64,000 nt of DNA from contig CM034236.1 in assembly GCA_019916065.1 (NCBI GenBank), positions 55,146,690 to 55,210,689 on the forward strand, in the 5' to 3' direction. Shown piece by piece: positions 23,617 through 37,137 of the stretch. The position numbers and the translations under genes are program-made. The notes beneath the pieces are model-generated. The model worked only from the letters and a program-made list of their open reading frames with translations. It was not told the DNA's origin and did not search any database. The first letter of the stretch is position 1. Each line of letters opens with the position of its first letter. This stretch comes from Vitellaria paradoxa (lineage: Eukaryota > Streptophyta > Magnoliopsida > Ericales > Sapotaceae).

Positions 23617-24844
23617 CACTATAAACATATTTTAATAATAAAATATCATTTAATATATACTTTGTTTCTCAGATCAAACATCCTTTTTGAAAAATACAGC
23701 CCTTAAATTTTTTATTTTTTTATAAGACCCTTGAAAATATTTTTTACAAGAATTTGAAATATATATTTTTTTAAATATGAAATTATGATGATTCAAAATA
23801 TTATGATTATAAAATATTTTTATGGTGATAGTTTATCAATGAAGGAAGGGAAGCGAAGAAATACATTATTGTAGTAGCCGAGAAATAAAAAAATGGAAGA
23901 ATGAAAATGCCATCTTATTCAAAACCCCAACAATGAGGAAAACTAGACTTTTTTTTTTATTTATTTCCATTTTTACTGTTCAAAAAGGAAGTCGTTTTAT
24001 TAAGGGTGCACACACTTTCTATGAGAAACAATATAGAAATAGTGGTTGTCTAAGGTAAACGATTCACATGAGATAAGGTAATCATGGTATGTGAAGATGC
24101 GTTGTTAAGTGCTTCATTTTTTTTCCACTAAGGTTGAACCTAAACCTGTGCTATAACCTCATACCAATCAATCAAATATTGATTAATATATATTTTGTTT
24201 CTCAAATCAAACATCGTTTTTGAAAAATACAACCCTTAAATTTTTTTTTTTTGATATGACCCTTGTAAATATTTTTTTTACAAGAATTTGAAATATTTTT
24301 TAAAAATATGAAATTATGACGATTCAAAATAAAACCATTATAAAATATTTTTATGGTGATAGTTTGTCAGTGAATAAAAAGTAAAACTTCCTAAAAAAAG
24401 AATAAAACAAGTAAAGTTTGAATAAATTAATACATAAATGTTATAGAGAATTAGATAGAGTATTACTGAAAATAATATTATTTTTGATAAAATGTAACGA
24501 TTTTTTGGATATCTATCGTATAGATTATGACTTTTTTCGAATTTTATTAAAAAGACACATAGAAAGAGAGAAATTTGTTTCATTATTATTATTATTATTA
24601 TATGAATGTCACAATTATTAAATAAATAGTGATATTTTTTAATAAATTGTCTTAAATATTTTAATTTATTTAAAAAAATATCATGAATATTGAATAAATA
24701 ATGATATTTTTTTAATCAAGTGTCATTAAAGTAATACAATTTACTTGTAGTAAATAACACTTTTTAAAAAAAGTCATTAATATAAATAATTATGTCACAA
24801 AATGTCATTAAATTAATATCGATAATCATATTTTTCTTATAGTG
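23617..24844. mobile_element. Possible non-autonomous CACTA element (weak borders)
   Basis: The right end at 24830-24844 reads TTTTTCTTATAGTG, the complement of a textbook CACTATAAGAAAAA terminus. A CACTATAAAC at 23617 is the best left end. The flanking triplets differ (AAG and TGA), so either the left end is elsewhere or the site has changed. The interior carries the 195-bp direct duplication and repeated TGTCATTAA motifs near the right end. Confidence 0.4.
23650..24378. repeat. Direct duplication of about 195 bp, 532 bp apart
   Basis: Copy 1 (about 23650-23845) and copy 2 (about 24183-24378) share long phrases including TTTGTTTCTCA, TTTTGAAAAATACA, ACAAGAATTTGAAATA and TTTTTATGGTGATAGTTT. 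Only scattered substitutions and small indels separate them. Confidence 0.8.
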
Positions 24845-25128
24845 TGAAAAGAGAATATTTAAAATAAAAAATATTAGATTTTATTATATTATATTTTTAA
24901 AATATTAGTAAGATGAGCAACTAATCTAAAATAAATGAATAAAACTTTTAGTCCTATTTATTTAATTTAACTTTGAGGAGTAATTCAACTGGTAAAAACT
25001 TAGTTTGCTTTCCAATGATCACTAGTTTGAATATTCTCAAGATTACGGTTGTTAATTTCGGGACTCCCAAGGTCAAGGTGAGCACAAATTAATCCGAATA
25101 CTCTAAGTTTCCAAATATATATTGATAG

Positions 25129-25647
25129 TGAGGGATCGGTCGAGAATGTCTAAGCAACACGATCGATCAGTCGAGCATTTTGTGATCGAGCTTTCCAACC
25201 GATCGATCGGGTCGAGCTAAAGTTGCTCATGCCACAGTCATGTGTATAACCACCTGCAGGCATGTTCTGTGATATCCGTCTATAAATGTGTTGTCTGTCC
25301 AATAACGGTTTGAATAACTAATTATGGAATATGTGCATAGGGATTTGCGAGTACACATGGCACGGTTTGATTCGATGAGAACCCTGACTCGGTGTGACTC
25401 ACACATGTAGAGCCTATGCAGGTTCACTCCTCTTCCATATATATATATATATATATAACCCACCACCACCGGAGCCAAAAAAAAAAAACTAGGTATATAC
25501 ACACACTCATTCTAAGCCATGCCGTTATTCTGTTAAAAATACTCTCTCAATCCTCTTATCTGCTAACTTGAGCATAGGAGGTTTTTTAGCAGGCACCATA
25601 CCGGTGTCTAGACAGGATTACGGGTACGGGTTAGACTATTCTCAACA
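25129..25647 (-). mobile_element. Possible Copia-type solo LTR (minus orientation)
   Basis: The right border, read on the minus strand, starts TGTTGAGAATAGTC, the usual opening of many plant Copia LTRs. The left border could be TGAGGG at 25129, giving TG...CA ends. However, the 5-bp flanks (GATAG and CTTCC) do not match. The left part is rich in the palindrome CGATCGATCG and GATCGG words. No internal retrotransposon genes are adjacent. Confidence 0.4.
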
Positions 25648-25664
25648 CTTCCAGTGAGTTGCAT

Positions 25665-25698
<34 letters not shown>

Positions 25699-26015
25699 AA
25701 CTATATTAATAATTTATCTGTCAAACGCCTGTGGCACGTCCAAAAGAAATTAAAAATGACGCCTACCAAGCGAATGCATACCCATGGAGCCGATGTTTGT
25801 CTTTTCTTTTTTTTTTTTTTTCCTTTTTTTCCCTAATTAGACATTTTACGAATTTGAGTGTTGAAAAAGAAAATTAATTTTGGTATTATTTAAGTTATTA
25901 AAATTTGCTTCATAACTAACCATTGGGCATCAGTTAATTCATTGAGCCATTCTGTTACCGTTAGACTTTAATAATGAGATAATGAGTGGATTTGGTGGTT
26001 CAACCTAGCAATTAA

Positions 26016-26152
26016 GGGTGCGGTTGATTTGGTAAAAATTATTGAAAAATACTGAAAACTTCTAAAAATTTTTAAAAGTTATTTATTTTTTATTTCATTA
26101 TACGAATTATGAATTTACAAATTATCTCATTTTTTATTACTTTACACGTACC
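26016..26152 (-). mobile_element. MITE family A copy
   Basis: Begins GGGTGCGGTTGATTTGG and contains ATTATACGAATTATGAATTT. It ends ATCTCATTTTTTATTACTTT-ACACGTACC, followed by TTA. Confidence 0.6.
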
Positions 26153-27059
26153 TTAAATTAATATTTTAAGAAATTAGCTATCTCGCATTAATTTATTTTA
26201 TTTATGTAGTAATACAATTTATGCATAATAATATCTTTTTTCTTTCCAGCTAATCCTTTTGTGTTTCTAAATCTGTTAAATAGCATTTAATTCTTAATTT
26301 AATACCAATTGACTAATCAATTCCAAATGCATGCTAAAATAAAAGTCTCTTGTTAACGTTTTCTCAATCTAAAAATAAAAATTAATTATTCGGACGTTGC
26401 GTATGCAATGATTATCATATAATGGGAGATTGGTAATTTTCTTTTTACAACTGTAAAAATTACTCCAAGAATATTCCATTCTTTTATGGAGATTGTTATT
26501 AAATTCATATATAGTGCCTTCGTCTAAATTATAATATATACATTAGCAAAGGATCCCTATGCTGATAGCAAAAAAGAAATATAAATTTATTAAATTGTAT
26601 TTGGGAAAAAAAATTAGTGAGACAGGAGAAAAATAAAAAAAAATAAAGAAATGCAAGAAAACAAAAGAAAATATAAAATTATAAACACGTACTCATATTT
26701 GAATGAATTTAGAAATATAAAAAAATAAAAATGTTCATCAATGTATTAATTTTTTAATTTAATTAATGAATTTCTTACTTTTTTTTTATCACAGTATAAA
26801 TAAGGAAGTAATTTTAAATTTATATCTTATTTTTTTCTCGTGACAAAATCAAGCATAACCTAAATGGACACAAGAGTATAAAAATTAACAAACATTGAAT
26901 AAAATAAAAAATTATAGAGAAAATAATTACAAAAAAATATTTTATCTTTATGTTTTGTATTATACATTTTCCTTACATTTTGTATCATAACCTAAACAAG
27001 AAAATGAATTTTAAATATTTATATTTTCTTTTTTCTGCAATAAATTATTGATCCAAACA

Positions 27060-27530
27060 CAATCTTAAAAAAAAAAAAAAAATAGCAACACTTGAAAGAT
27101 AAAAAGATAAAATAAGTACAAAAATGAAAAAAAAAATTGGTAAAAATATGTACGTTAAAAATATATTGCGACTTATTATATATTAAAAAAATGCAACCAC
27201 ACTTGATAGACAAAAAAAATATAAAATAGACAAAAATAAAAAAAATTGGTAAAAATATGTACATTGAAAGTGTATTGTAACTTATTACATAAAATAGAAA
27301 AAAAAATAGTAATGCTTGAAGGATAAAAAAATATATAACAATGGCAAAAATGAAAAAAAAAAGGGTAAAAATATGAATGTCAAAAATGCATCATGGATTA
27401 TTATATATAAAAAAATGCAACTTTACTTGAAGGACAAATACATATATATGTATATAACACGGGTAAAAATAGAAAAATTAATAAAAATATGTACATTAAA
27501 ATTGTATTACGGCTTACTAAATAAAATATA
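27060..27530. repeat. Tandem repeat, four units of about 110-116 bp
   Basis: The anchor phrase GGTAAAAATATG(TAC) recurs at about 27139, 27248, 27364 and, diverged, 27479. Each is followed by a TGTATT-CGACTTATTA-like segment and a GCAAC-ACTTGAAGGA-like segment. The array is extremely AT-rich. Confidence 0.8.
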
Positions 27531-27696
27531 TTTATAGAAAATGAAATAGAAATAGAAAAAAATCATAATTCTAAAAAAATCAAAATAAAAATAGAAAAAT
27601 GTAACTCTTAGGAAAAAAAACCAATGGTAATCAAATTTAAATAGAAAGAAGGTCAAGATTGGATAAAAGAGTACCAAAAAGACTCTTATCATACTC

Positions 27697-27920
27697 ACTC
27701 TTGGTTAGTTCAGTAGAGCGGGAGTCAAGCTTGAGGCTTGAGTGATATACTCAGGTCACAGGTTCGATTTTCACTTGGAACACCCAGGATTTAAGTGGGA
27801 GGTCGTGGCAGTGGGTTGCTGCTTTAATTTCTCTGTGAGTTGCTACCTTAGTTTCCCTGAGGGTTTGTAACTCAGTAGGTAAAATTACTGGGTGATTTCC
27901 TCCGTTACCAAAAAAATAAA
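27697..27920 (+). mobile_element. tRNA-derived SINE with about 16-bp target duplication
   Basis: An A-box-like TGGTTAGTTCAGTAGAG at about 27701 and a B-box-like GGTTCGATTTTCA at about 27761 form a pol III promoter head. A non-coding body and an A-rich tail (AAAAAAATAAA) follow. Flanks are GACTCTTATCATACTC (27681-27696) and GATTCTTATCATTACTC (27921-27937), an aged target duplication. Length is about 224 bp. The family is unlike the two other SINEs in this window. Confidence 0.75.
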
Positions 27921-28253
27921 GATTCTTATCATTACTCTTAAATAAAAAAAAAATAAAACGAATAGGTTAAATATTATAAAAAATAAGAGGGCCATAATTG
28001 AAAAGATAGCCTAAAAATGTTACCCTTGCACTGAGGATGCCGTATTTGTATGGGTCCAATGCTGGCTCTCTCCCTCTCTGTGCCGTTGAAACCCAAAAAA
28101 TTGTTCTTACTTATATAGGATAGATATCATTAAGTTATCATATAATTTTTAAAATCAAGTACTTTACAAATCTTCTTCGCTAGTTGTTTACCTAAAATTG
28201 TAAAATTCTACAAAAAGTAATTAAAAGAAACAAAATAAGGAGAAAATAAAATT

Positions 28254-28745
28254 CAAAGACATTTGGTGGCACAATTTTTAATAATTTTTGATATTTTTTT
28301 TGTCAAAAATTGCTAGTTACAATTTTTGTTATGTTTCGTGAAACAAGTAGTAATTTTTAACAAATTTTTTACAATTTTTGGGTGTTGGATAAAATTTTTG
28401 GTAACTTTTGACAAATTTTAATAACTTTTGACAACTTCTAATAATTTTTGACAATTTTTAATAATTTTTTGTAATTTTTGAGTTCGCAAGTTATTGTAAC
28501 AGAGTAAAAAAGTGACAAAAATTGATGGTTTATCAAACACTTAACAATCAAATTTGATAAAATTTTCGGTAACTTTTGACAAATTTTAATAACTTTTGAC
28601 AACTTCTAATAATTTTTGACAATTTTTAGTAATTTTTGAGTTTGCAAGTTATTGTAACAGAGTAAAAAAGTGACAAAAATTGAGTGTTTGCCAAACACTC
28701 AACAATCAAAAGTTGATATTTTTTGCATTTCTTTCCTCCAAATGC
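28254..28745. repeat. Dispersed AT-rich repeat with internal tandem duplication of about 160 bp
   Basis: A phrase starting GATAAAATTTT(T/C)GGTAACTTTTGACAA and running to AACAATCAAA occurs at about 28390-28551 and again at 28555-28711. Both contain AGTTATTGTAACAGAGTAAA. The outer segment belongs to the same dispersed family as 14660-15050 and 15800-16250. Confidence 0.7.
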
Positions 28746-29120
28746 CCCCACATTCCAAATTTAAACAATAAAACAAGTCTAAAAAACATACCACATATTT
28801 AATTAATTGATTATATCAAATGCATGCTAAAATAATTCTATTGTTAGAATTTGCTTAATCCAAAATAATAGTTAAATTCTTTTTTTTTTTTTTTTGAAAG
28901 TGACATACAATGATAATTAGGAGCTTTATCATATAGCGGACAGACTGTAACTTTTCCTTTCAATTATAAAAAATTCTCCAATATCCCATTCTATATATGA
29001 TTTATTAATAATATTATGATGTGGCGCCCTTCTCCAAATTATTTATATTGACATTAATTTTGAGCATAGCTGGTATGATTAATGATTAGAGGGGTACAAT
29101 TCAACCAGAAAGGCTATCTT

Positions 29121-29382
29121 CTGGTACGTGGAAGTCCGCAGCCGCTACCCCGTACTGGGGTGCGCACAGGGCGAAGCACGCTCCAGGACCCTAACCGGCA
29201 AAGGCCCCTGGAGAGTTAACCAGCCTAGGTAAACCCTGGCTGACCGGCACGACCGAGAGGAGGCCATTAGGCACCCGCCATTACAGCGGTAACCTACCCC
29301 CCGTGGGGGAGTCGAACCCGGAACCTCGAGAGGCCCAAGCTCTAAGGCGAGCCCGACTTCCACTCGGCCACCCCCGAAGGGG
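29121..29382 (-). mobile_element. tRNA-derived SINE with 19-bp target duplication
   Basis: The 262-bp GC-rich unit stands out from its AT-rich surroundings. On the minus strand it starts near 29382 with GGTGGCCGAGTGG (A box) and has GGGTTCGACTCCCCC (B box) about 50 bp in, then a non-coding body. It is flanked by CAACCAGAAAGGCTATCTT (29102-29120) and the same 19-mer with one change (29383-29401), so both ends are defined. A simple A or T tail is not obvious at its 3' end (left side). The 72-codon ORF inside is not a gene. Confidence 0.88.
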
Positions 29383-29499
29383 CAACCAGAAAAGCTATCT
29401 TTAGGTTATTTTTATTCTTTGAATTAATGGTTTAGACACTGTTTAAAAAAAAATTAAAAACTGTAAAATTCATTATGAGGCTCCGTTTGAAAACAATTA

Positions 29500-29720
29500 G
29501 TATTATTTAATGGTTAATGGTTAGTAGTTAGTTAAAAAAAAAAGTTAGCTAATTTTGCGTTTGGGAAGAAAAAAAAAGTGGCTAATGGCTAATGGTTAGT
29601 AGTTACCTTAAAAAAAAGCTAGCTAATTTTGTGTTTGAGAAGGAAAAAAAATTGGCTAATAGCTAGTAGCTAACTAAAAAAAAAGATTAGCTAATTTTGT
29701 GTTTGAGAAAGAAAAAAAGT
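29500..29720. repeat. Tandem repeat of about 70-75 bp, three units
   Basis: TGGTTAGTAGTTA-type and AGCTAATTTTG(T/C)GTTTG-type phrases recur at about 29521, 29596 and 29663. The array lies within a segment that begins GGCTCCGTTTG (29482) and ends near 29876 with a GGTCCGATTGGGAAAA complement, possibly one transposable unit. Confidence 0.6.
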
Positions 29721-30065
29721 GACTTTTTTTAGGTGACTAACTTATTTTTGTTAAATTGACATTTTTATTCTTGAAAGTTTAAAAGAAGATTAAAATATAA
29801 CAGGGTAAAAAAGTTCAACTACTGTTGAAGTAGCCATTAGCTTTGATTAATGGTTACTTTTCCCAATCGGACCCTGAGAAATCAATTAATCGAACCGAAC
29901 TTGTATAAATATAATATATAATATGTTATATATATTTTTAAAAAAAAACTCATCCTAATTTTAAGTTTTCTCCATATTATTTCACAGTCTACCTATTTAC
30001 TCTCTTTAGCACCCTATTAGTCTTGATGGCTAAAATCTAAATGATTATTTTCAGTAAACCAAATT

Positions 30066-31080
30066 AAGAGTCATTTGGTAATGTTGTCGTTTTTCTGTTT
30101 ACAATTGTATGTTTATGTTTTCTATTTTTTATTTTCTGTTGTTTTTTTTTTAAATGAAAACTGAAACTGCGTTTGGAAATACAATTTTGTTTACAATTAC
30201 TAATTTTTTATTTTAATAAAATATTTAATTTTATTAGTTTTTAAAAATTACTTGAATTTAATAAATATATTTTATATTAAATTAAATTAATTATATTATT
30301 TATTAAAAACAATTGAATAAAATATAAATATTACATCATTTAATCTAGTAAATATAAGAGATATTAATTATAATTTAATTGCATTATTTATTAAAAATAA
30401 TTGAATAAAATATATTTTATAATAATTTGAATAATTTAATTAGGATATTTATTAAAAATAATTTAATAAAATATAATTCATATTTAATAAATTAAATAAA
30501 TTATTAAATTAATTTAATTAAGATATCAATTAAAAATAATTTAATAAAATACATTTAATATTATTTAAATTAATTCTTAAATTAAATAAAATTAAATAAT
30601 CTAATTATAACATTTACTAAAAATAATTTAATAAAATATATTTATATTAATAAAATTATTTATTAAATTAAATTAATATATTTTATTTTGTTATTTATTA
30701 AAAATAATTTAATAATATATATTTCTTATTAATTACATTAACTAATTTAATTTAATTATTTATTAGAAATAAATTAATAATAGACATTACATATTAATTT
30801 AATTTAATTATATTATTTATTAAAAATAATTTTAGTTTAATAAAATATTTGAATAAAATAATTTATTTTTATTTGATGTAACAAAAATTGATAAAATATT
30901 AGAATTGACAAAATATTTATAACAGAAAAAGATAGAGTGAAAATACTTTTTTTCTCTTTATATTTTTCTATTTAAGTTTTCATGTTTTTGAAAATAAAAA
31001 AACATAAACAAATTTAACAAACATATTTCTATTGTCAGTTTACAAAATTTTAAAAACAAAAATATTACCAAACGAGACTT
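30066..31080. mobile_element. AT-rich non-autonomous DNA element with internal repeats
   Basis: The left end AGTCATTTGGTAATGTTGTC and the reverse complement of the right end (AGTCTCGTTTGGTAATATTT) are matching inverted termini. The interior, over 85% AT by eye, contains at least eight copies of TATTAAAAATAATTTAATAA at spacings of about 55-90 bp (from 30301 to about 30830). No ORF is preserved. Superfamily not assigned. Confidence 0.6.
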
Positions 31081-31129
31081 TTATTATGCTACCCCAAGAA
31101 TTGCCATCCATAGATGCACCAAAGTTGAA

Positions 31130-31274
31130 GGGTGTGTTTGGAGTGATAAAAAGTGAGATAAAATGAGATAAATTACAGATTTATAATTCGTGCAGTGAGT
31201 AAAAAATAAATAACTTTTAAAATTTTTTAATATTTTTTATTATTTTTCAAAATTTTTTGTCACATTAAGTGAAG
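31130..31274 (+). mobile_element. MITE family A copy
   Basis: Begins GGGTGTGTTTGGAGTGATAA and contains TTATAATTCGTGCAGTGAGT. The right end is altered (GTCACATTAAGTGAAGC). It lies about 0.5 kb upstream of the eL34 start. Confidence 0.7.
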
Positions 31275-31799
31275 CTAATGTTGAATGGGAAAATTGTTTT
31301 TAATGTTACCCTATCCTTGCAATTTTTGCTGATCGATTATTTCTCAAAAAAAAGTCATAAATCAAATTGAATTTTTTAGTTTAATTTTCTGAATTAAATG
31401 ACTTGATTAAAAATAAAAATCTTTCAAACCAGTAATTTTTTCATCGATTTAGATTTTGACACCAAACACACCCCATAAGCAGAATAACGATTGAAATGAA
31501 GGGTATTATTTGTAGAAAACTAATACTTGAGGGTTGCCTGCCGAAATTATATAATGAAGTGATCTTAATCACATTTTAACAATTTTAGTAGGGTCAATTC
31601 TCAAATTTAATGAGCTGTACGAGGCAAACCACCGTCGATTCACATAAAATTGATCTTATCCGTTACAAGGATTCACTAGCAGCCGTAAGATCTAGGGTTT
31701 CAAGAACTTTTGAAGTCAAATATATACACTTTTTTTCGTTTCAGTCTTATCTGAAGATCTCGTTAGAGGTAGAGAAGAGAGGGCTGAACGCGGTGAAAG

Positions 31800-35152
<3,353 letters not shown>

Positions 35153-36031
35153 AATGGAGTGACAAAGCATAAACTTTCTTGGGTTATATCATGCTTGGAA
35201 GAAATTTTTAACTTTGACGACGATGACGATGACGAAGAAATGTGTGGAAAATACTATGTTTAGGTGCCTTACAATCTGAAAGAGTGTCTTTTGTTTCAGT
35301 TTGCCCTAAACTGATTACTTTGGGAACTTGTTCAATTTGTTGACATTTCCATCACTAGAAATCATGTTTTCTGGTTTCTTAATGCTTTGACAGAGCCGTA
35401 GATGTTTGTTTTTGCAGTTCCGCGTTTATTTCGTTAGTGACTTCGTGTTTCTTAACTCAATAAAATGCATAGATCTAATATTAGATTATTCTATAAACGA
35501 CTATTAAACATCTACCTATTCTCCAACCATAAGTTTAAAGAACATGGTGAGATAAAAGAAGCTACCACTTGTTGCGTCAAACCACGAACTTGAGGATTTA
35601 CCTCCATAAATACCCCCAGCTCCAAATCTTGGGTGCCACAATGACCTGCTCACAAATGTTTAAAGCCCCAGCAACGTCCTTACTTCCTTTCTTTTTCCTC
35701 TCTTTCATCTCCGGGAAACCCAAAATTAAAAGGAAAGTGGATCTCGATCCAATCGCCACTCTAAATCCAACTTTTAGCCCATAAAAATAGAATAAACATC
35801 GCCTCAAAATAAAAAGAAGGAAAAAGGGGGGGGGTCTTTACGCATTGTCTATATTGTGAGTGCCGACAGTCATTAGGCTACCTTTTTATTGTTGATGTTT
35901 TCTTAACGCGAATGGCATTAATCCTTTAGAGATAATTTTTATCCTTTTTATTTGTTTTGTATTTATTATTTTCAGAGTATGTTATACCTTAATTAACCAA
36001 GAAAACAAAAAAAAAAAAATGGTTGTGTTTC

Positions 36032-36550
36032 AATTGCATTGAAGGATTGAAAAATGAAGAAATATTGTCAAGCCGCATTGCAAAAAATCCTAAGTACTGA
36101 TGTATTCAATTACATGTACTGTGACTTGGTTTGTTGGGGTTGGGTTAGTTTAAAAAAAAAAAAAAAATTGCATGCACTGTGTCTGAAAGAAAGGGCTACA
36201 CTGAGGGGTTGGGGATGGATATCCGCGTAGCTTGTACCCAAATTCGAACCATAACGATATTTTGCCTTCCTCGTAAATTATGTATCTTTGATGTTCCAAA
36301 AAAAAAAAAAGAAAAGAAAAGAAAAAAGAAATTGCATGGACTGAAAATAAAAAAATACTGTCAATAATGGGATTTCAAGTTTTTAACCCAACTCGGGGAG
36401 CAATAATATTTTTTCTCTTATTTGATGTTCTTACGAATAAAAATAAACAAAATTGTTCCGGACTGAAAAATGAAAAAATATTGTCAAGAATTGAGTTCCA
36501 AATCCAAAACCCATGCATGGACTGGAAAATGTTGTCAAGAATGGGATTCG
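36032..36550. repeat. Decayed repeats of the tRNA-Leu 3' part and its downstream flank
   Basis: The phrase TTGCATGGACTGAAAAATGA followed by AAAAATATTGTCAAGAAT recurs in degraded form at about 36032-36080, 36331-36380 and 36459-36500. It is intact at 36514-36550, where it runs into the 3' end of the tRNA gene. The copy at 36331 retains TACTGTCAATAATGGGATT, matching the T-arm/acceptor side of the tRNA. These look like partial duplications of the tRNA locus. Confidence 0.55.
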
Positions 36551-36613
36551 AACCCATGCCCTTTCGGACCAGTACCTGAAACTGGCGCCTTAGACCAACT
36601 CGGCCATCTTGAC
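36533..36613 (-). tRNA. tRNA-Leu (anticodon CAG)
   Basis: 81 nt on the minus strand. The 5' GTCAAGA pairs perfectly with the 3' TCTTGAC, and A is the discriminator base. The D-arm/A box reads TGGCCGAGTTGG. The anticodon stem CCAGT/ACTGG encloses the loop TTCAGGT with anticodon CAG, which decodes CUG leucine. A variable arm longer than usual is present, as required for leucine tRNAs. The T-arm B box is GGTTCGAATCC. CCA is not encoded, as in nuclear genes. A short T run (TTTT) lies just past the 3' end and can serve as the pol III terminator. All canonical positions look intact, so it is probably functional. Confidence 0.92.
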
Positions 36614-36969
36614 AGAACGTAAATTTTGCAAACAAGCTTTATACTAATTGTTAAAAACCTGTATTTAAAAATAATATTTTCTTTTACTATTTTTAAAATT
36701 AAAAAAAAAACGATAAAATGCAGAAAACAAAAATATTGTTAAACGGATCCTAAAAGTTTCACATTTCCTCTCACTTTTTCCGTACCATTTCTTTTTTCCC
36801 TTGACAAGTCCTCAGTTTACTCACATTACAGTAAACACTGTAGAGAACGAATCGGGGCTCCTATTAGTTTAAGCAGAACAATCGCTTCTGTCTAATTATG
36901 ATTTGAGATTTATGCTATTGGCGTATTGGAAGACATTAAAAAATCGTAAAATATTTTTTATCTCATTAT

Positions 36970-37137
36970 GGCTGCGTTTGGCGTGTAATATTTTGCTAAA
37001 AATATCTGAAAATCTCTATAAATCTCTGTTAACTTTACATCACATCAACTTTTTTCTCTCACTGCACGCATTACGAACTCTTCTCAAACCACAATTTATC
37101 TCAATTTATCTCATTTTTTCTTACTCCAAATAAACCC
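36970..37137. mobile_element. MITE family A, full-length copy
   Basis: 168 bp bordered by TAT on both sides (36967-36969, 37138-37140). It starts GGCTGCGTTTGGCG and ends CTCCAAATAAACCC. Nearly the whole body matches 22181-22347 (TCTCTGTTAACTTTACATCA, CTCACTGCACGCATTACGAA), so these two are recent sister copies. Confidence 0.85.

Larger units (their letters stand above)
21962..31609. other. Repeat-rich intergenic region between DUF1666 and eL34
   Basis: About 9.6 kb without a supported protein gene. It holds MITE family A copies, a 195-bp direct duplication, a possible second CACTA element, an LTR-like segment at 25129-25647, four tandem units at 27060-27530, two SINEs (27697-27920, 29121-29382), a dispersed-repeat copy with an internal duplication (28254-28745), a small tandem array (29500-29720) and a 1-kb AT-rich element (30066-31080). 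TA microsatellites lie at about 22688-22709, 25439-25456 and 25671-25695. A SINE-like tRNA head may lie at 24970-25040 (AATTCAACTGGTAAAA then AGTTTGAATATTC), too degraded to bound. Confidence 0.7.

Noticed and set aside
29145..29363. 72-codon minus-strand ORF
   Set aside because: Lies wholly inside a tRNA-derived SINE; the openness reflects GC-rich non-coding sequence.
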